From positions 32,511,936 through 32,575,935 of the forward strand of contig CM076191.1 of assembly GCA_038277395.1 (NCBI GenBank): a stretch of DNA of 64,000 bases. The letters are read 5' to 3'. The notes below the pieces were generated by a model. It did no database searches, was not told where the DNA came from, and saw only the letters and a list, made by a program, of their open reading frames with translations. Within the stretch, counting starts at the first letter, position 1. Every line of letters begins with the position of its first letter. Both the position numbers and the translations under genes were made by a program. This stretch comes from Dryocosmus kuriphilus (Eukaryota; Arthropoda; Insecta; Hymenoptera; Cynipidae). Below are positions 35,177 to 47,124 of the stretch, piece after piece.

Positions 35177-36189
35177 TCACAAATTTTTGAATGAAATAAT
35201 GCCTTTACCGCGACCCATGCCAATTCTTTTTAATAAATGCTTTTCTGATGGTTTCATAACACTTCTTCCTCTTCCCATTCCCATACCACTCGAAACTGAT
35301 ACCATATCATCTTCTACGGAATCGTTTATCTCCATCGTCATCACCTCTGAACATCCATAAGGTCTTCCCAGTGGTTTAGAGAACTAAAAATAATGATTCT
35401 GTACAATCTTAATATTGCTGTCAATTAAACAGGTATTTTAAGTAAGTTCAAGGAGATGACAAAGAACTAACAACTTATATCTCCGTAGGTCCACATAAAA
35501 TATAATCTGATAAAAATTCAAGTCTACGAAAAGATAATTGCATTAAAAAATCTTACTCGTATTCATCTGAATCTCCTTCATCTGTAGTTTTCTTATAAAT
35601 TCCCACTGAAGCAACAGATCCAGTTTCCTGTTTCTTTGACTGATAATTCGATTCATCATCACTCCAAGGTTCGATGAAATCAATTTCGCTCGTTGTTTCG
35701 TAAGTCAATCGATCTGAGATGTAACCATCTAAAAAGATAATGCAAATTCGATTATAAAATATCTAATGGTGTAGACAATTTTCAAGAAAAAAGTACAGCT
35801 TTATTCTTACTGCGATATTTGTTTGTGGGTAACTTACTTTGATATACTGCAGGTTGGAGTAATCTTCTCATTGGAGATAAAAGTATATGCTCCTGCATTT
35901 GTGCCTTAAAGAATCGATGAGTTGCATTGTATGGACATATTTCCAAATATCCTTCTGGGAAATGCTTGACGCAAAAGTTCCTTGTCAATAAAATAATATT
36001 TCGTACGACATAAGAAATAATGAAATGTATGGAAATTTAATTTCACTCTCGATGAGTTTAAATTCTTAATATATTTGATACCTTTTCGCATTTTACACGA
36101 TGACTTTGGAGTCTACTTCTACAAAATTTGTGCGCACCATCATAGGGGCAAGTTACAACTGCGTCGCGATGAGTTTCATCCGGAGCAAA
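35177..36189 (-). CDS. Gtsf1/Asterix-like protein with two CHHC zinc fingers
   Basis: Exons on the minus strand: 36189-36082, 35980-35838, 35728-35557, and a last exon starting near 35383 with its stop at 35177; introns are GT-AG. The first exon carries VVTCPYDGAHKFCRSRLQSH with the final Cys in VKCEK, the second carries EICPYNATHRFFKAQMQEHI. These are U11-48K/Gtsf1-type CHHC fingers, which bind tRNA in Gtsf1 and help Piwi proteins silence transposons. The third exon is acidic (EPWSDDESNYQ); the last has a Gly/Arg-Met tail (GMGMGRGRSV). The second finger's final Cys is not obvious. Exon 1 to exon 2 joins out of phase by one base, so this is either a pseudogene, a mis-set boundary or a sequence error. 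The start codon lies further upstream and was not found. Confidence 0.68.
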
Positions 36190-36229
36190 CTAGCATCCTT
36201 GACATATTTAGCCTAAAAATCATAAATAT

Positions 36230-37690
36230 AACCTATAAATAAAACTTAAAATCTTGAATTTTGAATCTTTAATTAAATCACATTAGATTAGATATCTGAC
36301 TTGAATAAATGGTACTACGTTATTGTTCAAATGTATTCTCATAAAATAGACGAAACAACGTGTCACAGGACCAGGCGACTGGCTTCACTCAGCCTGAGAC
36401 TGAACAACTCCACTCCACTCGGTCGTTCGGCTCTTCTTTTCTCAGGTTCGCTATCGGCTACTTTCTCACCATTGTCCACTTTTTATGTTTATTATGATTG
36501 GAAAGTTTGGAAATAAACCTGTAAATCCAATGGCACGTGTCGTTATAGATTCGATTTTGTACCTCATTGAAAAATTCATGAAGTATTTAAAACTACGAAT
36601 GTTACGTTCCGACTTTTATAAATTGGATTTTTGGTAGCTTCCTTCTAGAGGACCAAACTGACCAAATAGATTTTTACACTAACCTTCCTTTTGTTATTGA
36701 TTACTGTTCTTTTTTTTCTACTTGTTTAATTTTTTTATTTGTGAGTTCTACTTTTGTACAAATTTCCTCTTCTGCTCTATAACTTAATGTGGGATGTTAG
36801 GGATATTTAGATGAAAATCATTCTGGATCAATTAAATCGAATATACATAAAACAGGCATGTTTATTATGGCACAGATAAACTCTTATAATTGAACGAGAC
36901 TACATTACCAGTTTTGTTTTACGTTACTGTCTTTAATTTTCTATTATATTCTACCATCCTCGATAGATGAGGAAAAGAAAGAAAACGAAGAGGGGTATTT
37001 CGGATCTATCCTTCTCTATTTCATTCGTCGAAGATGGGCACATTTACCTTTCCTAGCCAGATTACTCTGACTATTCTTGTCTTTACGCGTTTCCGCGTAC
37101 CCACATCGTTTAACCTTCAATAGTGTAAACTCACAAAAGTTCTTAGTGGGCTATGAACCTAAATTGCTGGGGATACTTTTAATTCCCCAACAATTTACTA
37201 ATTCTCTTTTGTAAATTTGCCTACTTTGAATATTGTTCAACAATTGCTTTATTTCCGTTTTCAGATTCGGAATTAAAGCAATTATCTAGCGATTCGTCGC
37301 GCTATTCCTTGAACTTCACTTCCACTTAACTCACTTTCTCTTAACTGACTTCCTCTTAAATCACTTTACCTATTATTTTTTTAAGTCTGCGCACTACACC
37401 GATAGTAATGCGGGATTTCGTAGACTCCTCGTCGTGAATTCTCTACCACGTTAAAAACACGGACTCGGATGTGCTCACGGACAATTTGAACATTATTTTG
37501 AAACTGATTGGAAAGTTTACTTTAAAAAAAATTCCTTGGCAGAGCTACCGTTGCCCCTGATATTGAATTCCGAGAGCTAACCCCTTGGAGGTGGGAATTT
37601 TTCAAGTGGTTTTACGTCCGACCCACCAAACGAATTGGAAAACAAGAAAAATCCCGCGTAATTATTCGTTTTTGCGGAAGTTCTGATGTA
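36230..37690. other. No gene seen
   Basis: AT-rich DNA without a convincing reading frame, tRNA or repeat. Part of it could be the promoter and first exon of the Gtsf1-like gene. Confidence 0.4.
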
Positions 37691-37698
37691 ACTCGAGT

Positions 37699-37716
37699 GG
37701 CGCCTCAGGACCGCGG
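37699..37716 (+). other. Possible LTR-element primer-binding site (TGGCGCC)
   Basis: TGGCGCCTCAGGACCGCGG starts at 37699. TGGCGCC is the tRNA-Lys-type PBS core used by gypsy-like elements, but the following bases do not match the usual continuation and no LTR pair was found around it. From here to 39030 no gene is seen. Confidence 0.25.
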
Positions 37717-39030
37717 ACGGGTGCCGTTGATCGCGGATTACTTAGAGAAGAGGTTCTCCTCGGTACGAGAATCTCTTTCGACTACCCTGAGTTCAATTTA
37801 CTCATCACGATTGTCAGGTCGGTTTTGGTTATTGGGTGGGGTGAATTTGCTTAGTAATAAATTCGAAAGTAGACCGACCGCGCAGGGACCTTATTGAGAA
37901 ATAAAGTCGAATTGCTGATTTGTGACAATTTTTATTGCAAAATGGTCGCTCTGTGCCTATGTAGGAATATTAAGAATTTTGCTTAGCATGAGGCATTCCT
38001 CAACATGTGTTAATCATTTACCAGCGAGGTGTGAGAGAATTTTAGTTTTGAAATCCTGTTGGGCAATCTGGAATTCCTCGTGTGGTCTATTTTAATTAAG
38101 ACTCACAATATTTGCCAATCTCTTGCCAGAAAGGTGTAAGAGGATTTGTTTAATTCCGAAATGCTGTTACTCAATTTCGAATTCCTACATAGTGTTGAAA
38201 TTATTTTACTGGTGGCTCTTTTGGAATGTGGACCCTTTTCTGACCGCGATGTGCACATTAAACATTTTTTTGCATCTTTATTTCTTAAGATTCTGTCCTT
38301 AATTTAAATTTAATTTCGATATTGACAGTGAGCACGTGTATTTTGCAAGTGAAGAGGATTTAAGCTAGTGTAAGTGTGCGAAACCCGGATCCTGACTTAT
38401 TATGTATGCAAGCGCAGCATGTTCGTAACTTGCTTCGCGACCCCCCTCGCTCTTACCTCTCCTTCTTCTTTCTCATTTCTCAATATTGTAACTTTTCAAC
38501 TTTTCTATTCTTAAAATATTAATTTATCCATTTATTTTATTTTATATTTATGAGATGGGTTCTTACGAGCTAGGAAAGAGAATCTAAAGTATTTTCCATC
38601 TAATGCACAATTTATTCAATAAAAGAATCTACTCTTATTAAGATACACAGAAAAAATATCTCTAATTTCGCTATTTTCTAATCATTCGAGTAGAATTCGT
38701 CATACAATGTACCTTATACTAGAAAATTTTATTTCTAGTTGTACAACGCGTTTCTATTCTTATATATTTCCCTAAATCTATTTATCTCTTTTATCCTATC
38801 TTTAGTTAAAACAGAGTGAAAATTCCTATACTATCTGTAGTGACAGCAAGAGGTGCCCACAGACTTGTCCCTTTCGTCTTATAAACCGTACTTTTACCTT
38901 CATTTCTTCTCCTCAACTTTGTATTCTGACATTCCTCTCTCTCTAGACAAAATTTTATATAAGCTCAGAACACATGTGAGATCCTCTTACAATTCTTTGT
39001 AGTATAGTGCTCAATCCTCACTAAAATTTT

Positions 39031-39301
39031 CATTCGAGACAAAAGTTTAGGATTCATCCCGCTTTTCTCCCAATGATAAAAGTTTAGTCCCTTGGAAGTG
39101 AATTGAATTTCTCAAATTTATTTTAATCCTCACTGCCTTTTTCATTTGGGACAAAAGTTTAGGATAAATCCAGCTTTTCTCCAAATGATAATATTTAGTG
39201 TTTTGCATCTTTACTTTAATCTTTTATTGATTTAAAAACCTTACTGAATGTTCTCATTCGAGACAAAAGTTTAGGATCAATCCAGCTTTTCTCCGAATGA
39301 G
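39031..39301 (+). repeat. Three tandem ~110-bp units, each with a hairpin motif
   Basis: Hairpin cores lie at 39031-39075, 39143-39187 and 39253-39301. The last is the most symmetric: CTCATTCG and AAAAG on the left pair with CTTTT and CGAATGAG on the right, around TTTAGGATCAATCCAG. Spacing is 112 and 110 bp, and the linking DNA shares TTTTAATCCTCACTG. The same core, with changed flanks, occurs at 39594 and 41915 at the edge of the E3 repeats. Confidence 0.8.
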
Positions 39302-39593
39302 AAAATTCAATTTGTAAAATAGGTTACTTTGGCAAAATGTGGGAACAACCGAAAGAAAAATGCACAATTTAGAAAATTTTAAGAGAGTTTCAAATACCGG
39401 TTCGGAGAATTTACTATGTTCAGAATACAAAGTTTATTTCTGAATACTTTCACAAGTCTTTAGGCACAAACCCTTTTGTTAGCACTTACCTCAGTCATAT
39501 GAATCTTTCGTAGTCTATCGTTCTATCCAGAAGAGTCGCAGGATCGGAAGTCACACATTATGTAGGATCAACAAAATACACGAGATTCTGTGT

Positions 39594-40005
39594 TGTGGCA
39601 AAAGGTTAGGATCAATCCTAGCTTTTCCCTACACAGGACCTTAAGAGAGAGGAGAACCTTCCGATTCTGCTACTCCTCCACCAAGCTCGCTTTTTCTCCC
39701 ACGAACGGTCTTTTAAGGTCTCCACGCTCTAGTTTTCCTCCTTCGCGAATCACCCCGTGCTTGGGTGGAGGGCTGTCCCCTCTACGCGAGCCTCTCCCTG
39801 CGTGTCTTTTTCCCCGACGCACTGCTTCCTAAGTGTCGAGTGTCTTGCCTATGCGTGTGCTTACATATACTATGATCCATTGATCATCTATTTTTATTTA
39901 ATTACCCTAATTATGATAGTATTATTGTCTATAGATAGATATTCTTATGATATTTATAATATTATTATGCTATGACTATGACCCACATGTTATAACTGCC
40001 CCCCT
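39594..40005 (-). repeat. LTR copy of E3 at the 3' side
   Basis: Starts on the plus strand with TGTGGCAAAAGGTTAGGATC, a hairpin (TAGGAT/ATCCTA inside AAAAG/CTTTT), and matches 41915-42330 at about 90 percent. On the minus strand it is preceded by a purine-rich stretch (AAAAACTTTAGGGGGGCAG, 40023-40005) that could be the polypurine tract. The true LTR may extend down to 39338, where TGTGGGAACAACCG and, on the minus strand, an AATAAA are seen. Confidence 0.65.
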
Positions 40006-40513
40006 AAAGTTTTTAATTTACCGAATCTTTTTGCTCTTTTATTTTTATTATTTTTCTTTGTTTCGTTTCGTTTGTTTTTTTTTTTTTACTTATTGTCACT
40101 TACACTTATGGGCGATGCACTTATTGTCACTTACACTTGTGGGCGATGCACTAAATTCATTGTCTCTCACAAGTGAGGCACTGTCTTCGGTAATTCAAAA
40201 CTTAAATTTTTTGTAGATACCTATACAATTATTCTGGGGTATCGTCCGGTAATCCCTCTCTCGTCGTTGCCAATTCGGTCCTAAAGGCCACTTCTGGCTG
40301 GGCGACCAGACCCGATAACATCTCCATAGATGTTCATCCTCGCTTTTCGGTAGGTCCCAGGGTCCGAAATTTACAGCCGGTGGTAAGCCTTTTCTGCTGA
40401 ATCCTCCACCTCCATCCTGGGGTTAGGGTCAGGATTTAGGGTCTTGCTGTCACTCTTGCGTTCGGGTTGATTCTCAGTATGGCTTGACCTTCGCCCCCTG
40501 AGTTCCTTCTTAC

Positions 40514-41101
40514 CTATTTCCTTTCTCTTCTCGCCGTGGTTTTCCATTCTCTGAGCAGATCTTCCAACAATACCTCTTGTCTACGCAAACCTTTGCTTTT
40601 CTTTTTATTTGTCTGAATGTTTGCGTCAATCAAGGTTAAGGCATTCAGAGTGAACATTTCTTCTGAAGCTTTTTCTGAGTCCTCCGGTCTCGCATTTTCC
40701 CTTGGATCCATCACGCTGATTTCTCCCGATCGCAAAGCCTCCTTTGGAGTTGCCGATGTCCTGGTTTGCAAGAGGTCCTCTTGGTGGTCTTCCTGAATGC
40801 TGGTTTCCTGTTTCCTGATGTCCTTTTTTATGCGTCTGGCAGGAACCACTGAAGTTTTCATATTTGGTCTTCGAATTATTTTCGATTTCCCTTTGAAGGG
40901 TTGGTAGCCTCGTGCTGCTAGGATCCTGTAGGCATTTTGTTCCTTCTCGATGACATCCTTCTGCATGCCATGGACATCGCATTGGATACCTATGCTGCGA
41001 TGAGTGTCCTTAACCTCGCGTTGTGTTGCTGCGTCAGGCATGTCGAATGATTTTGGCAGAACTGACCTACGGCTAGCTTTTCCTCTTCCTTTAAGATTCA
41101 C
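40514..41101 (-). CDS. E3 downstream ORF, Lys/Arg/Glu-rich, unknown
   Basis: An open frame of 195 codons overlapping the end of integrase by about 11 bases in another frame. It is rich in Lys, Arg and Glu, has no signal peptide or membrane segment, and shows no motif I recognise. Its place after integrase is where env or an accessory gene sits in gypsy-like elements, but its composition does not fit an envelope protein. Possibly an extended integrase tail or a separate accessory protein. Confidence 0.5.
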   Translation of the reverse strand: MNLKGRGKASRRSVLPKSFDMPDAATQREVKDTHRSIGIQCDVHGMQKDVIEKEQNAYRILAARGYQPFKGKSKIIRRPNMKTSVVPARRIKKDIRKQETSIQEDHQEDLLQTRTSATPKEALRSGEISVMDPRENARPEDSEKASEEMFTLNALTLIDANIQTNKKKSKGLRRQEVLLEDLLREWKTTARRERK

Positions 41102-41922
41102 TTTCCATTGTGTCTCCCTCCTTTTCTCCTACAAGTTCCCCCTCTCTCAGAGGTTGCTTGTACTTCCTCAGGTCGTCCGCATGGAATTGGCCCCTTTCCT
41201 TCTCATTTTCTGGGTGCCTCAATACATACACATTTGTGGCTATTTGCTTCTTGACAATATACGGTCCTTCATACAGACTCAAGAACTTGGCCATTATGCC
41301 CAGGGAGGTATTTGATACGTTGCAGGCTTTTGCGAGTACCCAATCACCTTGCGCGTATAACACACCTTTTCTGTCTCTGTTTATTCTGTCAATGCGTTTC
41401 TCTCTTTTCCTCTTTATTCGATCGCTCAGTACAACTATCTGCTCTTCTTTACATTTTTCTCCTTCTACTGGTACTCTTGGCAGCAGCTCAGTCCACCATC
41501 GGGACGGCTTTCGTCCCCACATGGCCTCGTGGGGTGTCATTTCCGTCGTTTCATGATAGGATTCATTGATAATAGTCTCCATATTTTCTATTTGAGTTAA
41601 CCATGAATTGTGTTTATCAGGTGTTAACAAGAGTTCGGAAGAGTCGAGTTAATTCTCTATTGACCCTTTCTACCATATTGGCCTGGGAGTGTCTTATGGA
41701 ATTGAGAATCATCTGTATTCCTCTTTCTTTCAGTGCTAGACTCCATTTCCGACTGGTAAACTGCGTGCCTCGATCCGAGAGTACTTTGATCGGTTTTCCA
41801 ACGTCTTTGATAAAATAATCCAGTTTTTTGATGGTTATATCACTGGTAGCCTTTTTTAGTGGATATAATTTAGTATACTTGGTTAAAGTGTCGATCATCA
41901 CCAAAACGTATTCATGTGGCAA
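41091..41922 (-). pseudogene. E3 integrase, C-terminal two thirds
   Basis: Two overlapping stretches (41922-41617 and 41630-41091) with a frame change between them. The first has VLVMIDTLTKYTKLYPLKKA (first catalytic Asp), VLSDRGTQFTSRKW (second Asp) and ANMVERVNREL (catalytic Glu). The second has EMTPHEAMWGRKPSRWW and the chromodomain-less C-terminal barrel (YEGPYIVKKQIATNVYVLRH). The N-terminal zinc-binding HHCC domain is absent because the sequence starts at the LTR junction. Confidence 0.85.
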
Positions 41923-42339
41923 AAGGTTAGGATCAATCCTAGCTTTTCCCTACACAGGATCTTAAGAGAGAGGAGAACCTTCCGATTCTGCTGCTCCTCC
42001 ACCAAGCTCGTTTTTTCTCCCCCGATCGGTTTTTTTACGGCCTCCACGCTCTAGCTTTCCTCCCTCGCGACTCATCCCGTGCTTGGGTGGTGGGCTCTCC
42101 CCTCTACGCGAGCCTCTCCCCTCTACGCGAGCCTCTCCCTGCGTGTCTGTTTCCCCGACGTACTGCTTCTTAAGTGTCGAGTGTCTTGCCTACGCGTAGG
42201 CTTACATATGCTATGATCCATTGATCATCTATTTTTATTTAATTACCCTAAGTATGATAGTATTATTGTCTATAGATAGATATTCTTATGATATTATAAT
42301 ATTATTATGCTATGACTATGACCCACAGGTTATAGGCAG
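41915..42339 (-). repeat. LTR copy of E3 at the 5' side
   Basis: On the minus strand it starts TGTTACGTGCCTGCC and ends CCTAACCTTTTGCCACA, giving TG...CA ends. It contains a 22-bp internal duplication (CTCTCCCCTCTACGCGAGC). It is fused directly to integrase coding without leader or PBS. Confidence 0.65.
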
Positions 42340-43520
42340 GCACGTAACACCCACCACGAAAAATTTTGTTTTCGTCCCCGATGATTTTTAGACAGTTTGA
42401 AGAATACTTTATTTAAAACTTTAATTCGGCGTACAAAATTGTCTTTTTACTTGCTTATCATATGAATTAATTAACAATTAGAATCAACTCTCTTTTCAGT
42501 GAGGGTATCTTGACTGTTTTTTTTTTTGTTTAATTCGGCCCGTAATCATCGTGGCTAGATGTTTTGGACAGTTAATTGTAAATTAATTTAATGTAACATT
42601 TCTTTTCGTTATCCATGCAAACTACTTTTCCTTTAGCTATATACTAGTTTAATCTAAATTTTTGCCAATTCTAATGCGATTAGAATTTGTAGCATCTGAA
42701 TTGAGCTACTTTAGTTTGCACTTGAAATATCTGATTTAGTGTGTTACGAATTCGCATCGACTTCCTTTTGCGAAATTGTCGATTACAATTTTCTAGTTAA
42801 GATTTGTCGAATTTTTACTAAGTATTAAATCAATTATTTACACATTTTTTTGTTGATTTGCGAACATAATTTTAGCGGTGCCTTTAAAACGTCGTTTATT
42901 ATCGTTCAGTCGATCGTTCGTGTAAGTTGGCATGGATAGCCTTATGTGAGAACTTAGGAACTAAAATAGGTAATTAGAACACCTTATATTTTGCTTACAT
43001 TATAATATGCACATAACAATGCACGACAGTTGTATTATAGAAATCATACACCTGTATACTAAGGTTGATAAATGTTATTAAACTAAATTTTCATCGAAAA
43101 ATACGATATGAAGGATTTTCATTACTAGATTTTTAGTTACAAGTGCTTTTAAATGACTTTCAGTTACCAATACTTGGAACTAAAGTCAAGTTGTAATTCA
43201 AAACTGCTTGAGCTTTTCGAATTTTTTGAAACGTGTAAAGTGATAATATAAAATTCGTCATGTCATATCTTTATTGTTTGTGTTATAATTTTACTACAAA
43301 ATTTATTCTTAATTTGTGTGAAATGGAATTTTACGATTTTTCTATCAGTTAATACACATGTGTATGAAGTTCTATACAGTCTCTTCATAGTATTTTCATA
43401 TACCGAGTTTTCTCTTTGAATTTTATATATAATTTTGTATGAAATGGATATTAAATTGATGATCTTGTGAAATTTACCAGTTAAAAAAATGTTATTTATT
43501 TATTTTTTTCGTTTTACTAT
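42340..43520. other. No gene seen; probable 3' region of E1
   Basis: AT-rich DNA between the end of the E1 envelope frame and the E3 LTR. It should contain the E1 3' UTR and perhaps LTR remains, but no LTR ends or direct-repeat partner could be recognised. Confidence 0.4.
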
Positions 43521-45636
43521 TTATACCGGTTGTAGTTCCTGTGCCGGTAATTTCACACCTATATTTTCGAGCTGCGAGATTACCACTATTTTTCTTTTTG
43601 GTGTAGGTACCTGTGTTGCTGAAGTGGATGACACGGCAACATCTCTAGGTTCTGGAGTCGGTAATTGTATCGCTGGTTTTACATACTCGGTATTTCGTAC
43701 TGGATATCTGCGTCGTTGGCAGTATGAGCACCATGAAAATGAAATGGCTGCTAATAATGATCCACGTATCAGATAAGCAATACTCCCAGGAGGACCATAA
43801 CTATAGCAATATATGGTCCATGGATAAGCATTTTTTTTCTGTTTTATTTTGTTGTTTCAGACTTATCTCATTGAACTGCTGTTCCACCTCTTCGAGGGCT
43901 TTCTTGTTCCCTTCGAATGATTTGTCTTGCTTTTGACTTTTTTCAGAAAGATACACTACTGGGCCTTGGGAGACCTTGTATGGGTAATCTGACATCACGA
44001 CTCCTGATATTTTGGACAGATTAAGCATTAATTTTGGTTACTTCTGTTAATCCGCTTGTTTTCCTTAGGCTGGGCAGAGTCATATATGTGGTTTTTAATT
44101 CACATCCTGGTTCCACTTGAAACAGGCCTACTCAGGTCAAATTTATTTTTGAAATGGGCCTTTTTGAACATCTCACTTCTGCAGAAAGAAATGTCAGTAT
44201 AGAGTATATCCATCCTCCTAGTGTATTGATTTCCTTCCAATAGTCATCGTCTTGGTAAGAGAGGTGAATTTTGCACAGATCAAAAGAGAAATCAGTCGGA
44301 TTCAATAGTAGCTCACTTTCGCAGCTCTTTTTCACTGATGTTTCGTACACGGGTAAGTTGGTGGTGCAAACATGTTTGTCTATTATTTTTTTTGCATGCA
44401 TGCTGTCTTCTCGTGATCATTTAGTAGAAGATATGTTCGCTGTGCATCCTCCATGGCAATGTGAGGATGCTCTGGGTGAACATATGCTCTACCCGTTCCA
44501 TTTTGAAAGGCCGATTGAATGACTGGGATTGAATGTATCTGATACATTGAATACTCGGTTCTTTCGAGTAATGGTATGTCCAGCAGTATCCTTATTGAAC
44601 TATTTTTGCAGATGATGGTTACTTCGACCAGTTGAGCGAGTTCTTCAAGATTCACCTTGGGTCCTTTGACTGGAAAGTTTTGATTGCCAGCATGGTCTTG
44701 GACATCCCGGAAAACTGGTTCCAACTGTTCTGATGTTAATAAACCTGGATGCAGTTCTCCTTTCCTGGCGGCCTGGATGACATCTAGAACTTCATCAACT
44801 GACCTGATGTAATCATCGATTCCTACTTCTATGGAGTGCAGCATTCTTTCCATCACCTGGGTGATATTTAGACTCCATATGGATTTCCCGGTGGTATTTA
44901 TCTCATGGCATAATTGCATAAGATGTTCCCGTATTTTTGCCTGGTCTTTTCTATTTTGTTGTGCTCGCAAATTTATCTCGTCGAATTGTGCTCGGATAAC
45001 ATGGGTTTGTTTTCCCATCAGGTGCGAAATGTTTGCAGCTGCTCTATTGAGGTCTTCAATCTCCGACTCGATGTGGTGGCCATCTCCGTATGTCAGGAGA
45101 CCCGCTAGCGGTCCCACGATGCCTCCGAGGAATCCTAACATCGGCGCTGCTCTTCGTTTCCACATACTCAATGGCAACGACGGCGGATACTTTCTTTCGG
45201 CGTAGCGACTGAGCTCCTGTATTTCCTGATCGATTTTTGCCTGAGATCTTTGAGCTGGTTCGACCTTCGCTTCCAGGTGGTATTCCTTAATAGCTGCTGA
45301 GCATTCATATCCTAAAAGTGGTCTGCAATATTTAGGCAGGTTACTCAAGTGCAGTTGATAGGCTTTTAATGCCACATGTAGTTTCTCCACATGTAGAAAC
45401 GTTGCTATTCTCCAGTTGCTGGTAACTCGTCTCATTGGTGACAAATACTCATAATAGCTACCCGTGTTTGCTTGGAAAGGCGTGATTCTGTAGCTGTTGT
45501 CCGTCGTCTCCTGGCTAGCTACCATATATAGAGACAGGAGCAATAAGTACCGCATGATGAACAGCTTTACCCAATTTCCTGAAAAGTTTAAAAATGTTAA
45601 TTTTGTTGGTGTAAAATTGGGAAGTCGAGTGCACAT
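43521..45636 (-). pseudogene. env: E1 envelope, fusion-protein type, broken
   Basis: A signal peptide (MRYLLLLSLYMVAS, near 45555) precedes the surface part. A basic processing site (MWKRR) at about 45160 is followed by a hydrophobic, Gly-rich segment that looks like a fusion peptide (FLGGIVGPLAGLLT). This is the layout of errantivirus and baculovirus F-type envelopes. Helical heptad-rich sequence follows, with two or more N-glycosylation sites. The long open stretch ends at 44383; the rest of the ectodomain continues in other frames at 44401-44132 and 44028-43801, then a membrane-proximal part and a cytoplasmic tail ending at 43521. At least two frameshifts make it defective. Confidence 0.85.
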
Positions 45637-45749
45637 GGCCTGGGCCGGACCTTAAATTCTGACTACTTTGTTTACTTTGGAACTGAGTCTAGGCTGACAA
45701 CGATATGTTCTCGACTTCAGCATTTCCAAACAACAGACGGTCAACTTAG

Positions 45750-46990
45750 ACTGTTAACAATGAACTACTCTAAGTTTGTCTGCATGTTTCGCAATGCGTT
45801 GGCCATTTTCGGCCTCTAGGATCACGTTACTATTCTCCGTAAATCCGATTACTATGAAAAGGTCTATTCCTCTACTGTCAAATTTTCCCTCCCTTACATC
45901 GTTGAGGATCTAAACCTGATCTCCTTTCTTTGCATTCAAAGGGCGTGCCTTCTCATCATAGCGTTCCTTGGATCGAGTTTTCGCTTGAATTAGATTTCGC
46001 GCGGCGATTTTTTGTATTTCCGTGATTCTAATGATTAAGTCTCGAAGAAAAGAACCATATGTTTCTAATTCCTCTCCTTGAGGAAAAGAGCTCGGAGTTT
46101 TGGCCACCTCTCCAAATACTAGTTCAAATGGAGTAAACTTGGTTGCCTCGTGTACTGGTGTATTGTATGCAAACATAGCAAAAGGGAGCAGTCGATCCCA
46201 ATCGTCGTAATTGTTTGCATAGTGTTTTATATAATCAGTTAGCACGATGTGGCTCCTTTCAAGGAATCTGTTCGTTTGTGGACGATATCCAGAACTTGTA
46301 AGTTGTTTGACATTGAAGATTTTTTCTAAGTTTTTCATTAACTTACTAATGAAACCGCCTCCTCTGTCGGTCAGGATACATTTTGGGGCACCATAGACAG
46401 AGAATAGTTTTGTCGCTACCGCGAGAGCTATAACAGAAGATTTCTGACTAGGGATGGGCACGGCAAGACAGTACTTACTGAAGTTGTCTTGCATTGCAAG
46501 TATGTACCGGTTTCCACTAAGAGTCGTAGGCAGTCTTCCTACCGTGTCTAAAGAAACCTTATCAATCGCTTGAAAAGGGGTGTCGGTAATTAACATTGGT
46601 TCTTGAGTTCGAACTCTCATGAGCTTTTGTTCGAGGCAGCTTTTGTATCCTCGAAAATACTCACTGATCTCGTCTCGCATTCCAGACAATGTATACCTTT
46701 CCCGAATGCGTAGATACGTTTTTGTAACTCCTTTGTGTCCCGCTAATAGACTACTATGATACTCTTCTATTATTTTTGGACGGAGTTCTACTGGTGGTAT
46801 TTCGATTTTTCCATGACATAAAGTAATGTTGATATTACTGTCCTGAAAAATTTTGCTAAGCAGCTCTGTCATTTTATTTTGAGGTATGGAAGTAACGGAC
46901 GTTACTTTATCCCGCTCTAGTGCTTGTTTAAGTTTCTTTAATCCTTCATTAACATCCACCCAGTTGGTTTCGTCATAATGATTTTTTTTA
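45750..46990 (-). pseudogene. E1 integrase
   Basis: The open stretch 46959-45910 holds the zinc-binding N-terminus (YHSSLLAGHKGVTKTYLRI with both His; of the two Cys only the second remains, in GYKSCLEQK), the core with VSLDTVGRLP (Asp), ILTDRGGGFISKLMKN (Asp) and RFLERSHIVLTDY (Glu), then TPFELVFGEVAKTP. The frame meets a TAG at 45910 and, read past it, continues with the C-terminal domain to about 45755. Integrase inserts the cDNA into the host chromosome; this copy has lost one zinc ligand and is interrupted. Confidence 0.88.
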
Positions 46991-47124
46991 CAACCACTGA
47001 ATACGTTTTATACCGACCGTGGGGAGTGACAAGGATCTGACCAATTTTTGGGCGGCTTTCCCAGAGATCTTGTTGATTAAGATGTTCTGTAGCCACCAGA
47101 AGCTTGGCAATGGGGTTTGGTGGT

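Larger units (their letters stand above)
39594..42339 (-). mobile_element. Ty3/Gypsy element E3, internally deleted (LTR-integrase-ORF-LTR)
   Basis: Two direct copies of a roughly 410-425 bp block bound a minus-strand interior that holds only part of integrase and one further ORF; gag, protease, RT and RNase H are missing. The right copy is joined directly to integrase coding at 41914, where a complete element would have a PBS and gag. No target duplication was found. Confidence 0.7.

Noticed and set aside
37697..37897. 66-codon frame starting at the TGGCGCC motif
   Set aside because: Starts inside the PBS-like sequence, has no known motif, and no support from neighbours.
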